Positions 1 through 7,931 of a stretch of 15,303 bases of DNA are shown here, piece by piece. The translations under genes and the position numbers were made by a program. Under the pieces are notes generated by a model. It saw only the letters and a list, made by a program, of their open reading frames with translations. It was not told the origin of the DNA and ran no database searches. How positions within the stretch are numbered: the first letter of the stretch is position 1; each line of letters begins with the position of its first letter. Source of the DNA: Spirochaetales bacterium (GTDB lineage Bacteria; Spirochaetota; Spirochaetia; Sphaerochaetales; Sphaerochaetaceae). Location: positions 1 through 15,303 of the forward strand of contig JAFVFA010000049.1 in NCBI GenBank assembly GCA_017475725.1, written 5' to 3'.

Positions 1-1
1 C

Positions 2-382
2 ATAATCGGTTCATTGGGGTATTCTTTTGCTTCCTACAGCATTACGGCTCCGACCTATCCGTTCTGTCCTGTGGTGCTTGTGGGTGCAAGCTACGGAGAT
101 GTCTTGGGTTCCTCCGTTGTGGCCCTGGCAGGTCTGGATGTGATGGTTCCCATTGCAAGGCTCTGGGACTCCGGCAACACATTCATAGAGAACGGCAAAA
201 TCATCGGATGGGGCGCAGTGGGGGCATCTTTCTCATCTGCGGTAACCTTTGCCTCCGGCTATGGTTTTTCGTATAGGCACAATATCGGATTCTTCAACTG
301 GGAGGTCGGAGCATCATGGCTCCTTCTGAGTGGGATCGGTGGTGTCTTCTCACCATATGTAGGAGTAGGATTGAGTCTATGA
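2..382 (+). CDS. C-terminal part of a hypothetical, probably beta-barrel, envelope protein (5' truncated)
   Basis: The reading frame is open from the first bases of the window to a TGA at 380-382, so the gene starts upstream; the internal TTG at 14 need not be the true start. About 126 residues are visible. They are rich in glycine, serine and aromatics, with alternating hydrophobic and polar stretches, and end in a strand-like YVGVGLSL. This resembles the last strands of an outer-membrane beta-barrel, although the final residue is Leu rather than the common Phe. No family is recognised from the fragment. It overlaps the following lipoprotein gene by four bases (ATGA), so the two are probably co-translated. 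The frame and coupling are seen directly; the barrel assignment is inference. Confidence 0.6.
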   Translation: MIGSLGYSFASYSITAPTYPFCPVVLVGASYGDVLGSSVVALAGLDVMVPIARLWDSGNTFIENGKIIGWGAVGASFSSAVTFASGYGFSYRHNIGFFNWEVGASWLLLSGIGGVFSPYVGVGLSL

Positions 383-1791
383 GAAGTCGTTGCAGAAGAC
401 TGGCTGTGGCATTGCTGTCCATGATGCTGGCGCTTGCCCTCCTGACGGGGTGCTCCTCATTCCTCTCCATCATAAAGTCAAACTTCTCCGGCATTCCCGT
501 GTGGTACTTCGATCCCGTTATGAACACCGGCAAAGGCAACACCGGAATGGTCGGAGAGGGCCATGCCTCGACCGAGAGGCAGGCAGAGCTTCTGGCCTAT
601 TCCGATATCATGGACCAGCTGTCCATTGCCACAGGATCGGAGCTGGGGCAGGAGGCCTACAGGGAGCTCAGCGTCCTTGGAACCATCTCGCAGATCGGTC
701 TGAGCATCGAGGACAGATATACAATGACGCAGGAGGGCCAGGTCACAGTGCTTCTCCACGCAGTGATTGAGGAGGACCTTCTGGATCTTGCCACCTCCGA
801 TGAGACCAAGCGAAGGGCGGCCCTTTCCTCTGAGATAGAGAGCCTTGTCCTTGAAGGTGACGGATACGTCAAGTCCGGGAGGGAGCTTCGGGCGGTGAGC
901 AACTACATGAAAGCCATGGCAAAGGGCATAGGGGAGGATTACATAAGCTCCGAGTACTCGTTCGATGAGCTCTATGATGTTGTGGTCGAGCTTCTTGACA
1001 GCATGGTCATGGCGGTGGTGAATCCAAGGCCATCGTCAGCCACATGCACAATCTCCATGACAAGGAAGGGGACCTTCGTGTCGTCAGCCGTCGCGGGGGC
1101 GGAGGTTGTGGCTACCTACACCGCTGTGGACACATCCGGGACCGAATACCGGGACAGCTTCGTGTATCTGACGGATGCCGACGGGACCTTCCCGTTCACA
1201 TCCATAAACGGATCCCTTGCAAGGAGCGGGAGCATAGAGTTCTCCTTGAACCTGTCAAGCGAGCTTGCCTCCCTCTCCGCCGCACCTGACCAGGAGAAGG
1301 TCCGGGCACTCTCCTCTCTGATAGCCTCCAAGTCCGTTGTGTTCAGCTACTCAAAGACCTACACCCTTGGCAGTCTGGCCACCGCGGTCATAGAGCATGA
1401 CATCCTGGGCTACGTGACGGGCTCCACAGACATATCGGACTACATCGCGGACATGATGAAGGCCGATGGCATTGAGGCTGCCCCATTCCATGCGGAGCTT
1501 GACGACGAGCTTGATGTCCTGTATGAGTTCAACCACAGCGGAAGGTCCGAGAACTGTCTGCTTGTGATCCGCATAGGTCTGATGGATACTGTTGCGTCAG
1601 ACACCGGCGTTGTGGCTGCCAGCGCCGAGGGGCTTGTGTCCCTTTATCAGTGCAGCACATCGAAACTTCTGTACCAGAGCAACGTCATCTACTCCAGCGC
1701 CTTCGGGGAGACCGAGGAGGATGCGATCCGAAGCGCTTTCCGGAAGCTGGCTGACATTGCCTACACGCTGGTCAAGGCGGTCTATGTTTGA
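379..1791 (+). CDS. LPP20-family lipoprotein, multi-domain
   Basis: This is a probable exported, lipid-anchored envelope protein of 470 residues. I chose ATG 379, which overlaps the previous stop (ATGA) and has AGGAG/TAGGA upstream, over an upstream in-frame ATG at 316. From 379 the protein opens with a basic n-region, a hydrophobic stretch and a lipobox LLTGC with the lipidated Cys at residue 25. Residues about 38-140 resemble the LPP20 domain: a PVWYFDP entry, a VGEGHAS turn, an Ala-rich helix and beta-strands. A helical segment follows (about 145-210). Next comes a Ser/Thr-rich beta segment (about 215-350) and a C-terminal alpha/beta part (about 400-470) with a CsgG/LPP20-like feel. The gene runs into the downstream M16C protease gene with an 8-base overlap. 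The specific role is unknown. The lipoprotein call is firm, the LPP20 relation fairly likely, and the other domain boundaries are estimates. Confidence 0.8.
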   Translation: MRSRCRRLAVALLSMMLALALLTGCSSFLSIIKSNFSGIPVWYFDPVMNTGKGNTGMVGEGHASTERQAELLAYSDIMDQLSIATGSELGQEAYRELSVLGTISQIGLSIEDRYTMTQEGQVTVLLHAVIEEDLLDLATSDETKRRAALSSEIESLVLEGDGYVKSGRELRAVSNYMKAMAKGIGEDYISSEYSFDELYDVVVELLDSMVMAVVNPRPSSATCTISMTRKGTFVSSAVAGAEVVATYTAVDTSGTEYRDSFVYLTDADGTFPFTSINGSLARSGSIEFSLNLSSELASLSAAPDQEKVRALSSLIASKSVVFSYSKTYTLGSLATAVIEHDILGYVTGSTDISDYIADMMKADGIEAAPFHAELDDELDVLYEFNHSGRSENCLLVIRIGLMDTVASDTGVVAASAEGLVSLYQCSTSKLLYQSNVIYSSAFGETEEDAIRSAFRKLADIAYTLVKAVYV

Positions 1792-4660
1792 TCTGATAAG
1801 GGAAACCCCGATGCCCGAATACGAGGGCACCTCCTTCCACTATGTCCATCAGGGCACAGGGATGGAGGTCTTCCACATAAGGAACAGCAACCAGGAGCGC
1901 TGCTGCGTATTCATGTTCAACACTCCATCGGAGGACAGCAAGGGGGTTGCCCATATCCTTGAGCACACGGTCCTCTGCGGTTCCCGCCGCTTCCCCGTGA
2001 AGGACCCGTTCTCACAGGTCCTCCTCTCCAGCCCGAACACTTTCCTCAACGCAATCACGTTCACGGACAAGACCATGTATCCGTTCGCATCACCGCTGAA
2101 GAAGGACTTCGACATACTGTTCGACATCTACTCAGATGCGGTGTTCGATCCTCTGCTGAGAAAGCAGTCCTTCTATCAGGAGGGAATCAGAAGCTTCGAT
2201 GGCAGATTCGACGGGGTGGTCTTCAACGAGATGTGCGGAGGTCGCAGCACCGAGGATTCCGTGGTGCAGGCCAACCTCACAAGGGAGATGTTCCGGGGAA
2301 CCCCATATGAGTTCGATTCCGGCGGGGATCCGTACTTCATTCCGGATCTGACTTACACCGAGTACCTTGAGCTCTACCGCAAATGGTACAGCCCATCCAA
2401 CTGCAGACTCTTCCTGTTTGGGGACCTCGATACATCCGAGTATCTGGACAAGTTGGAGGAAAGATACCTGAAAGACCGTCAAAAAGGCGAAAAAATCATT
2501 CCTAAATCGGAAGACTATCTGCAAGAACATTTAAAACCCATGCGAGTAAGGACCACATGTCCCGCTGGTGACTCCAGAAGCGTTGTGCTCACATGGCTCA
2601 CATCCTGCGGCTCCGACCCCCTTGAGGTCCTGACCGCATCCGTTTTGGTGGACATACTGCTGGGCAATCCCGGCGCCCCTCTCTACAAGGCCATAATGGA
2701 ATCCGGTCTTGGAGAGGATCTGAATCCGCTGAGCGGGACAGATGTGGACAGCCCGGTTCTGACCTTCACCGCAGGCTTCAGCCATGCGAAGGAGGGAAAG
2801 GAGGACGAGATAGAGGCCTTCCTGATTGACCAGATAAGGGGCTATGTCAGAGACGGGCTCCCGGAGGATGCGGTCAAGGCGGCCATCAAGCGTCTTGAGT
2901 TCAAGATCCAGGAGATTCCGGGTGACGGTCTTCCGTTCGGAATAGCAACCTGCCTCAAGGCTGCGCGGTGCTGGCTCAGAGGCAAGGACCCTGAGCTTGG
3001 CGTTTCCAACATCGGCAGACTTGAGAAGCTCAAGGCCAAGGTCGCCCAGGGGAGGTACTTCGAGTCCTGGATGGACAGGTATCTTCTTGGAAACGGCAGA
3101 CGCTGTCTTCTCACTGTGGAGTCTGATGACGGCTATGACGAGAGGTTCCAGGCATCGCTTCAGGAGAAGCTCGAAAGGCAGAGGGAGATGGGGCTGATGC
3201 CCTCGGATGAGGAGCGCATGGCCTATGAGAAATTCGTGAACACACCGGACTCCCCGGAGGCTCTTTCGACCATAGGGAGGATAACCAGAGAGGACCTTCC
3301 AAGGAACATCACAAGCTACCGCAACAGGCTCCACCGACTTCCGGGAGGAGCGAGGCTCTACACCTATAATGTGTTCACCAGAGGCATAGTCTACCTGAGT
3401 CTGGCCTTCGACACACGCGGCCTGTCCGAAGATGAGAAGAGACTGCTTCCGCTTCTGGTCAGGGCAATGCAGATGTGCGGCACCAGAAGACTGGATTTCA
3501 CACAGCTCAGCACACAGATCAAGATGCTGACCGGAAGCTTCTTCATGTATCCGAGCGCCGGTGCCGACAGGCATCACAGACCTGTCAGCCTGGTCGTTGT
3601 CAAGGCCAAGATGCTGGAGTCCGACCTGACGGATGCGATGGATCTGGTGGCAGAGCTCCTGACAGACCCTGACTTCAGTGACTTCCCAAGGCTGAAGGCT
3701 TCACTTTCGGACATGATCACCGAGTTCGAGAGCGGCTACACCTACAGCGGGAACTCCTATGCCGTCATGAACGCATCCAGCGTGTTCTCTGCCACTGCAA
3801 TGGAGAGCGAGATGAACATGGGCACCGCCCAGTGGTTCCATCTCACATCGCTTAAGAAGGCTCTTGAGGAGGGGAAAACCACCTGGAATGCTTTGTCAGC
3901 ATCGCTTACAAAGCTCTGGTCCAAGGTTTTCACTCAGAGGGCTATGAAGGTCCATGTGGGCAGCGAGACGGATGATGACAGACTTGTGCAAATCGTTTCA
4001 AGATTTGCAGATAAGTTCAAGATTGGCAAGTTTGTAAGGATGTCTTCCTATTATAGGGACTTCACTGCTTCCGCCACTGCAGGGAGCATGGATAGACCAT
4101 TGGTCTACACAGTGCCCTCAGGTCCTGCCTTCAATGCCCTTGCGGTGCACTTCGAAAGGACCACTGACAAAGACTATGTGGCCGCTTCTCTTCTGGCTTC
4201 CGTGCTGTCGTCCGGCTATCTTTGGAACACAGTGCGCGGGGTTAACGGCGCCTATGGGGTGGAGAGCCATGTGGACGGGATGGAGGATCTCTTTGTGTTC
4301 TCCTCCTATCGGGACCCGGGGGTGAAGCAGACCTTCGACGCCTTCAGAGAGGCCCTTTCCCAGAAGCTCGACGAAGACGAGATCGAGTATGCCATAGTGA
4401 CCATAATCGGCAGGGAGATCAGACCACTCTCTCCCCAGTCCAAGAGCTCCGAGGCATTCAGGAGAATGCTCTACGGGGTGGGGTCCGGAACCTACCTGAG
4501 GCGCAGGAGCCTGCTTCTTCGGATGGGCAGGGCCGACCTTGAGTCCGCTGCTCAGAGGATAGCTGCCGCAATTGAAGCCGACAGCAGCGTCACCATAGTC
4601 TGCGGATCCGACATGGCCAAAAAACTGGAGTCTCTAAAAACCATTGCTCTTCCTGTTTGA
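1784..4660 (+). CDS. M16C-family zinc metallopeptidase (presequence protease/Cym1 type)
   Basis: This 958-residue protease is about the usual length for the PreP/Cym1 (M16C) family, which encloses and degrades peptides in a two-half chamber. The inverted zinc motif is HILEH at residues 57-61 (H57, catalytic E60, H61), in the context VAHILEHTVLCGS. The distal ligand is probably E149 in VVFNEMCGG. Family landmarks PVKDPF, FLNAITF and DKTMYPFASP follow the motif. The C-terminal half keeps the RGVNGAYG segment typical of the inactive half. ATG 1784 was chosen because the family N-terminus (FDLIRE up to the HQGTG turn) is then complete; it overlaps the lipoprotein gene by 8 bases and has AAGG at 1774-1777. 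A later ATG at 1811 also has a purine-rich leader but would lose conserved residues. No signal peptide is seen, so it probably acts in the cytoplasm on peptides. A local AT-rich patch lies at about 2455-2545. Confidence 0.93.
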   Translation: MFDLIRETPMPEYEGTSFHYVHQGTGMEVFHIRNSNQERCCVFMFNTPSEDSKGVAHILEHTVLCGSRRFPVKDPFSQVLLSSPNTFLNAITFTDKTMYPFASPLKKDFDILFDIYSDAVFDPLLRKQSFYQEGIRSFDGRFDGVVFNEMCGGRSTEDSVVQANLTREMFRGTPYEFDSGGDPYFIPDLTYTEYLELYRKWYSPSNCRLFLFGDLDTSEYLDKLEERYLKDRQKGEKIIPKSEDYLQEHLKPMRVRTTCPAGDSRSVVLTWLTSCGSDPLEVLTASVLVDILLGNPGAPLYKAIMESGLGEDLNPLSGTDVDSPVLTFTAGFSHAKEGKEDEIEAFLIDQIRGYVRDGLPEDAVKAAIKRLEFKIQEIPGDGLPFGIATCLKAARCWLRGKDPELGVSNIGRLEKLKAKVAQGRYFESWMDRYLLGNGRRCLLTVESDDGYDERFQASLQEKLERQREMGLMPSDEERMAYEKFVNTPDSPEALSTIGRITREDLPRNITSYRNRLHRLPGGARLYTYNVFTRGIVYLSLAFDTRGLSEDEKRLLPLLVRAMQMCGTRRLDFTQLSTQIKMLTGSFFMYPSAGADRHHRPVSLVVVKAKMLESDLTDAMDLVAELLTDPDFSDFPRLKASLSDMITEFESGYTYSGNSYAVMNASSVFSATAMESEMNMGTAQWFHLTSLKKALEEGKTTWNALSASLTKLWSKVFTQRAMKVHVGSETDDDRLVQIVSRFADKFKIGKFVRMSSYYRDFTASATAGSMDRPLVYTVPSGPAFNALAVHFERTTDKDYVAASLLASVLSSGYLWNTVRGVNGAYGVESHVDGMEDLFVFSSYRDPGVKQTFDAFREALSQKLDEDEIEYAIVTIIGREIRPLSPQSKSSEAFRRMLYGVGSGTYLRRRSLLLRMGRADLESAAQRIAAAIEADSSVTIVCGSDMAKKLESLKTIALPV

Positions 4661-4678
4661 TGTATAATCGTATATAAT
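4650..4678 (+). promoter_or_regulatory. Possible sigma-70-like promoter for the cdaA operon
   Basis: A perfect TATAAT lies at 4673-4678 in the only real gap (4661-4713) between the protease gene and cdaA. A poor -35 candidate, TTCCTG at 4650-4655, sits 17 bases upstream. A second TATAAT at 4663-4668 has no convincing -35. Initiation near 4685 would leave a short leader carrying GAGGAG at 4703-4708 before the cdaA ATG at 4714. The -10 is clear, the -35 is weak. Confidence 0.4.
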
Positions 4679-4713
4679 TCATGAAGTCCTGCTTTCGGGA
4701 CCGAGGAGTTGCA

Positions 4714-5514
4714 ATGCCAGTAACCTTAATCGACTGGATCAGGGCAGCCGCACAGGTTGTTCTGCTTACGGTATTCTTCTACAACGCATACATTGCGCTT
4801 GCCCAGAACAGGGCCACACAGCTCATCAGGTCTGTCTTGGTCTATGTGTTCGTCTATTTCTTCTGCAGACTCACGGGTCTTGGTGTCATGGAGAAGGTCC
4901 TCAGGGTCTGTGCCGTCCCTGCCGCGGTCTTCTTCGCAGTGGTCTACCAGCCGGAGCTGAGAAGAACCTTCACCCCTGGTGTCAGACGCACCAGACTCTT
5001 CAGAATCGGTGGAGCCCAGACATCATCCGACCAGATCGAGACGATCCTCAATGCCTGCCAGCGCCTTGTCCAGTCCAAGCGCGGAGCCTTGATAGTCTTC
5101 CCGAGAAAGCTCGCACTCAAGAACATCATCGACAGCGGAACAAGGGTCAACGCCGACATATCGAGCGCCCTGATCGTCACCGTCTTCGACCATGACACTC
5201 CGCTCCATGACGGCGCCATGATCATCCAGGGATCCAAGATCATCGCAGCCGGCTGCTATCTGCCGCTGTCAGGCCAGACGGACATAAGGGCATCGTTCGG
5301 AACAAGGCACAGAGCCGCCCTGGGAATGGCGGAGGAATCCGATGCCGCCATCATTGTCGTCTCGGAGGAGACTGGTGCAATCTCGCTGGCATGCAACGGA
5401 AACCTCTACTACGACCTGTCCCATGACGAGATCAAGAGCATGCTGCTCTCACTGTTCAACTACCTTGACGTGCAGCCGAATTCATCAGAGGAGGCCCGCA
5501 ACGATGCGCAGTAA
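4714..5514 (+). CDS. cdaA: Diadenylate cyclase CdaA (membrane-bound DAC domain protein)
   Basis: It makes the second messenger c-di-AMP from two ATP at the inner face of the membrane. The 266-residue protein has three N-terminal membrane helices (about 11-30, 37-56, 60-78) and then the family signature YQPELRR (78-84). The DAC domain follows (about 105-235). It holds the catalytic DGA motif at 166-168 (DTPLHDGAMI) and the ATP-binding RHR motif at 198-200 (FGTRHRAALG). Both motifs are intact, so the enzyme should be active. I start it at ATG 4714 because GAGGAG at 4703-4708 is well placed. The upstream in-frame ATG 4681 lacks such a site and would start almost on the predicted transcription start. 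The 3' end overlaps cdaR by 11 bases. In many Gram-positives the order is cdaA-cdaR-glmM; here acpS follows cdaR instead. Confidence 0.95.
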   Translation: MPVTLIDWIRAAAQVVLLTVFFYNAYIALAQNRATQLIRSVLVYVFVYFFCRLTGLGVMEKVLRVCAVPAAVFFAVVYQPELRRTFTPGVRRTRLFRIGGAQTSSDQIETILNACQRLVQSKRGALIVFPRKLALKNIIDSGTRVNADISSALIVTVFDHDTPLHDGAMIIQGSKIIAAGCYLPLSGQTDIRASFGTRHRAALGMAEESDAAIIVVSEETGAISLACNGNLYYDLSHDEIKSMLLSLFNYLDVQPNSSEEARNDAQ

Positions 5515-5914
5515 GTTCTTGCAGAAGGTCCTGTACAACTGGCAGATCAAGCTGATCTGTTTCATCATCGCCATCTTCGTGTATTTCGTTCTGGTCTTCT
5601 CCATCCAGACCTCAAGGAAGATATCGCTTCCGGTGGACGTCAAGATGCCGGAAGGCTACACGGCAACCAGCAACATCCCCAAGAGCATAGACCTGATCAT
5701 CCAGGGGACGGAGGACCAGATCTACATGATCGATGCCTCGTCGATATCACTCACCGTGGACTTCTCCACCGTGAACCGCGACGGGATCAACTATGCCACG
5801 GTTGAGATAGATACGGGGGACCTCCAGAAGTATGTCGACACATCCGAGATCTCCATCTACACCAAACCAAGCCAGGTCAGGGTCTACTTCGTGAGTTCGG
5901 AGGCCGCCCAGTGA
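5504..5914 (+). CDS. cdaR: YbbR-domain membrane protein, CdaA partner (CdaR-like)
   Basis: Its family sits in the membrane next to CdaA and modulates c-di-AMP synthesis. This one is short, at 136 residues. A basic N-terminus is followed by one membrane helix (about 16-34), then a beta-rich YbbR-type domain (about 38-130) with LPVDVKMPEGY near its start and a VRVYF strand at its end. Firmicute CdaR proteins usually carry several YbbR repeats; only one is visible here. ATG 5504 lies inside the end of cdaA (11-base overlap) and has GAGGAGG at 5488-5494. The stop overlaps the GTG start of acpS (GTGA). The YbbR call rests on fold-like features and position rather than on a catalytic motif, but the pairing with cdaA is strong support. 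Confidence 0.85.
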   Translation: MRSKFLQKVLYNWQIKLICFIIAIFVYFVLVFSIQTSRKISLPVDVKMPEGYTATSNIPKSIDLIIQGTEDQIYMIDASSISLTVDFSTVNRDGINYATVEIDTGDLQKYVDTSEISIYTKPSQVRVYFVSSEAAQ

Positions 5915-6306
5915 TTCTAGGGACAGGCATCGATGCCGTTGGGATCGAACGGGTGAAGCACCTGGGGGAAGCCTTCGTCAGAAAGGTCTACAGTCCATCT
6001 GAGATCGAGCAGTACAATGCTCTGGAAGGTGCCCATGAGGATGTCAGGGCCCAGTTCCTGGCCTCCAGGTTCGCCGTCAAGGAGGCCTATGCAAAGGCCC
6101 GTGGAACCGGTTTCTCCGACATCGTGGTCCCAAGTGACATCACAACATGCGAGGATGAATGCGGAAAACCATTCATAGAGTTGTCCGGCAAGACGTTGGA
6201 CAATGCTCCGCTTTCAGCCATACATCTCTCATTGACCCACGAGATGCCGCTTGCAATAGCCATGGTGGTGCTTGAATCTGTGGAGTGCTCCGATGGCGCG
6301 CAGTGA
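5911..6306 (+). CDS. acpS: Holo-[acyl-carrier-protein] synthase
   Basis: It transfers 4'-phosphopantetheine from CoA to the serine of acyl carrier protein, enabling fatty-acid synthesis. At 131 residues it has the usual AcpS size. The N-terminal GTGIDAVGIER carries the metal-binding D8. The signature FAVKEAYAKARGTGF (54-68) contains the metal ligand E58. HLSLTHE near the C-terminus matches the usual final strand and SHE-type motif. The start is GTG 5911, overlapping the cdaR stop by four bases, with GGAGG at 5899-5903. The gene overlaps truA by 14 bases. All key residues are present. Confidence 0.95.
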   Translation: MILGTGIDAVGIERVKHLGEAFVRKVYSPSEIEQYNALEGAHEDVRAQFLASRFAVKEAYAKARGTGFSDIVVPSDITTCEDECGKPFIELSGKTLDNAPLSAIHLSLTHEMPLAIAMVVLESVECSDGAQ

Positions 6307-7141
6307 CTGGAGGAGACCTTCAGAGTTCTCGGCTCCCGAAGGGAGAAGACGTGTGGCCCTTGAGGTCTGCTATGACGGCAGGCAGTTCAACGGCTGGCAG
6401 GTCCAGAACAATGGGGTCTCTGTGCAGGACACCCTGAAGGAGGCTGTCACACGTCTGGTCGGGGATTGCAATGTGGAGATCGTCGGTAGCGGCAGGACTG
6501 ACAGCGGCGTACATGCCTACGGTCAGGTGGCCCATGCCGAGTTCGATTCGTGCGACATTCCTGCAAAGGCCTTCCATCTGGGGCTGAACTCCCTTCTTCC
6601 GTACAGTGTGCGGGTCAAGCGGAGCTGGGATGTGGAACCGTCTTTCCACGCAAGATACAGTGCAATGGCAAGGGAGTACAGATACTTCTGCAGAACAGGC
6701 ATAATGCACGACAGCTTCACGGAGGGTCTTGTCACACGGCTCAAGGAGTTCCCTGACATCGACCTTCTGAACTCATATGCCGGGACCATAGTCGGGACCC
6801 ATGACTTCACCACATTCGCATCCGCCAGGGACATCTGCCCCAGCAAGGTGCGTGACATGTACGAGTCCTCGTTCTGCTGGGTGGATTCCATGTTCGGGGA
6901 GCGGATACTCTGCTACAGGGTGTGCGGAAACGCATTCCTGTACCACATGGTGAGGTCTCTGGTCGGCTCCATGCTGGAGTTCGGTGCCAGGGGTGACTCG
7001 GTGACGGCATTCAGGGATGCCCTTGAGTCCAGGGACCGCTCACGTGCAGGCAGGACGGCCCCTTCGGACGGACTGTATCTCTGGAGGGTGAGCTACGACC
7101 CTGACGAATACCAATGGTTCGAGGAGGAGTATGGACACTGA
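6293..7141 (+). CDS. truA: tRNA pseudouridine(38-40) synthase TruA
   Basis: It converts uridines 38-40 in the tRNA anticodon stem to pseudouridine. The protein has 282 residues, slightly longer than E. coli TruA because of about 20 extra N-terminal residues before the first strand (VALEVCYDGRQFNGWQ). The catalytic aspartate is D70 in GSGRTDSGVHAYGQ. Further family marks are HARYSAMAREYRYF, GTHDFTTFAS, FLYHMVRSLVG and the C-terminal AGRTAPSDGLYLWRV. ATG 6293 has GGAG at 6282-6285 and overlaps acpS; an earlier in-frame ATG at 6272 lacks a good site. The 3' end overlaps the glycosylase gene by 11 bases. Confidence 0.96.
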   Translation: MARSDWRRPSEFSAPEGRRRVALEVCYDGRQFNGWQVQNNGVSVQDTLKEAVTRLVGDCNVEIVGSGRTDSGVHAYGQVAHAEFDSCDIPAKAFHLGLNSLLPYSVRVKRSWDVEPSFHARYSAMAREYRYFCRTGIMHDSFTEGLVTRLKEFPDIDLLNSYAGTIVGTHDFTTFASARDICPSKVRDMYESSFCWVDSMFGERILCYRVCGNAFLYHMVRSLVGSMLEFGARGDSVTAFRDALESRDRSRAGRTAPSDGLYLWRVSYDPDEYQWFEEEYGH

Positions 7142-7931
7142 GGATTTGAAGACCAGACGAGAGGCGTTGTCGGATGCCCTCAGCAGAACAGATGCTCTCC
7201 TTGACAGCTTCCAGGATGTGCTGAAACAGGATTTCAGCGGATCCGGACACGAGCGGCGTGATTTCACCCAGACCGTTGAGAGGATTCTGCCTGATGCTGC
7301 ACCAGAGGTCGAGGAGACCGCTTCCCAGGAACCGGTCCATGCTGACGAGAGGCTGCTGATGACCTACCAGAGCCTCTGCTCGGATGCCATGGGCTGCACC
7401 AGGTGCGGCCTTTGCAGAACCAGGACCAACGTGGTCTTCGGAACAGGATGCAAGGACCGTCCTGTGGTCATGGTCATAGGTGAAGGTCCGGGGGAGAACG
7501 AGGACCTTCAGGGCGTGCCGTTCGTGGGCAAGGCCGGACAGTATCTGGACAGGTGGCTGGCCGCCATATCGCTCAGCCGTGAGACGAACGTCTACATTAC
7601 CAACACCGTGAAGTGCAGACCCCCGCAGAACCGCGACCCGTACCCTGAGGAGAAGGATAGCTGCTTCGCCTTCCTCAAGAGACAGATAGAGCTGGTCAGT
7701 CCGCAGGCAATACTCTGCCTTGGAAAGCCAGCCTCCACGCTTATGACCGGAAGGCCTGACGCCTCAATGGGCGCACTGCGTGGCAAGTTCTTCTTCTATG
7801 ACGGAATACCCATGATGTGCACATACCATCCCGCGGCTGTCCTCAGGGACCTTTCCCTGAAGCGTCCGGTGTGGGATGACCTTAAGAAGCTGGCCCGATA
7901 CCTCGGGCTTCTGCCGGGTGGTGCCAGCTGA
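7131..7931 (+). CDS. Family-4 uracil-DNA glycosylase (4Fe-4S)
   Basis: It removes uracil from DNA and starts base-excision repair. It has 266 residues. The catalytic domain begins near residue 85: C89 and C92 (CTRCGLC), C162 (VKCRPPQNRDP) and C178 are the likely 4Fe-4S ligands. Motif A is GEGPGENEDLQGVPFVG (117-133) and motif B is YHPAAVLR (232-239). The UdgX-type KRRIH loop is absent, so this is an ordinary family-4 enzyme. About 85 residues at the N-terminus are extra: predicted helix, acidic and polar, with no recognised domain. ATG 7131 lies inside truA behind a GAGGAGGAG run at 7121-7129; the spacing is short but there is no better start. The stop overlaps the priA ATG by one base (TGATG). 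Confidence 0.93.
   Translation: MDTEDLKTRREALSDALSRTDALLDSFQDVLKQDFSGSGHERRDFTQTVERILPDAAPEVEETASQEPVHADERLLMTYQSLCSDAMGCTRCGLCRTRTNVVFGTGCKDRPVVMVIGEGPGENEDLQGVPFVGKAGQYLDRWLAAISLSRETNVYITNTVKCRPPQNRDPYPEEKDSCFAFLKRQIELVSPQAILCLGKPASTLMTGRPDASMGALRGKFFFYDGIPMMCTYHPAAVLRDLSLKRPVWDDLKKLARYLGLLPGGAS

Noticed and set aside
316..378. Upstream in-frame ATG for the lipoprotein gene
   Set aside because: It would bury the signal peptide 21 residues inside the protein; ATG 379 gives a proper lipoprotein signal and overlaps the previous stop.
2531..3577. A 348-codon open frame on the minus strand
   Set aside because: It lies wholly inside the M16C gene, antisense to conserved protease sequence, has no recognisable domain or leader, and is explained by the codon bias of the real gene.
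4681..4713. ATG 4681 as the cdaA start
   Set aside because: No ribosome-binding site and almost on the predicted transcription start; ATG 4714 has GAGGAG and a family-like N-terminus.
7131..7931. UdgX-type crosslinking glycosylase
   Set aside because: The sequence after the third cluster cysteine is CRPPQNRDP, without the KHFKF and KRRIH elements expected for UdgX.
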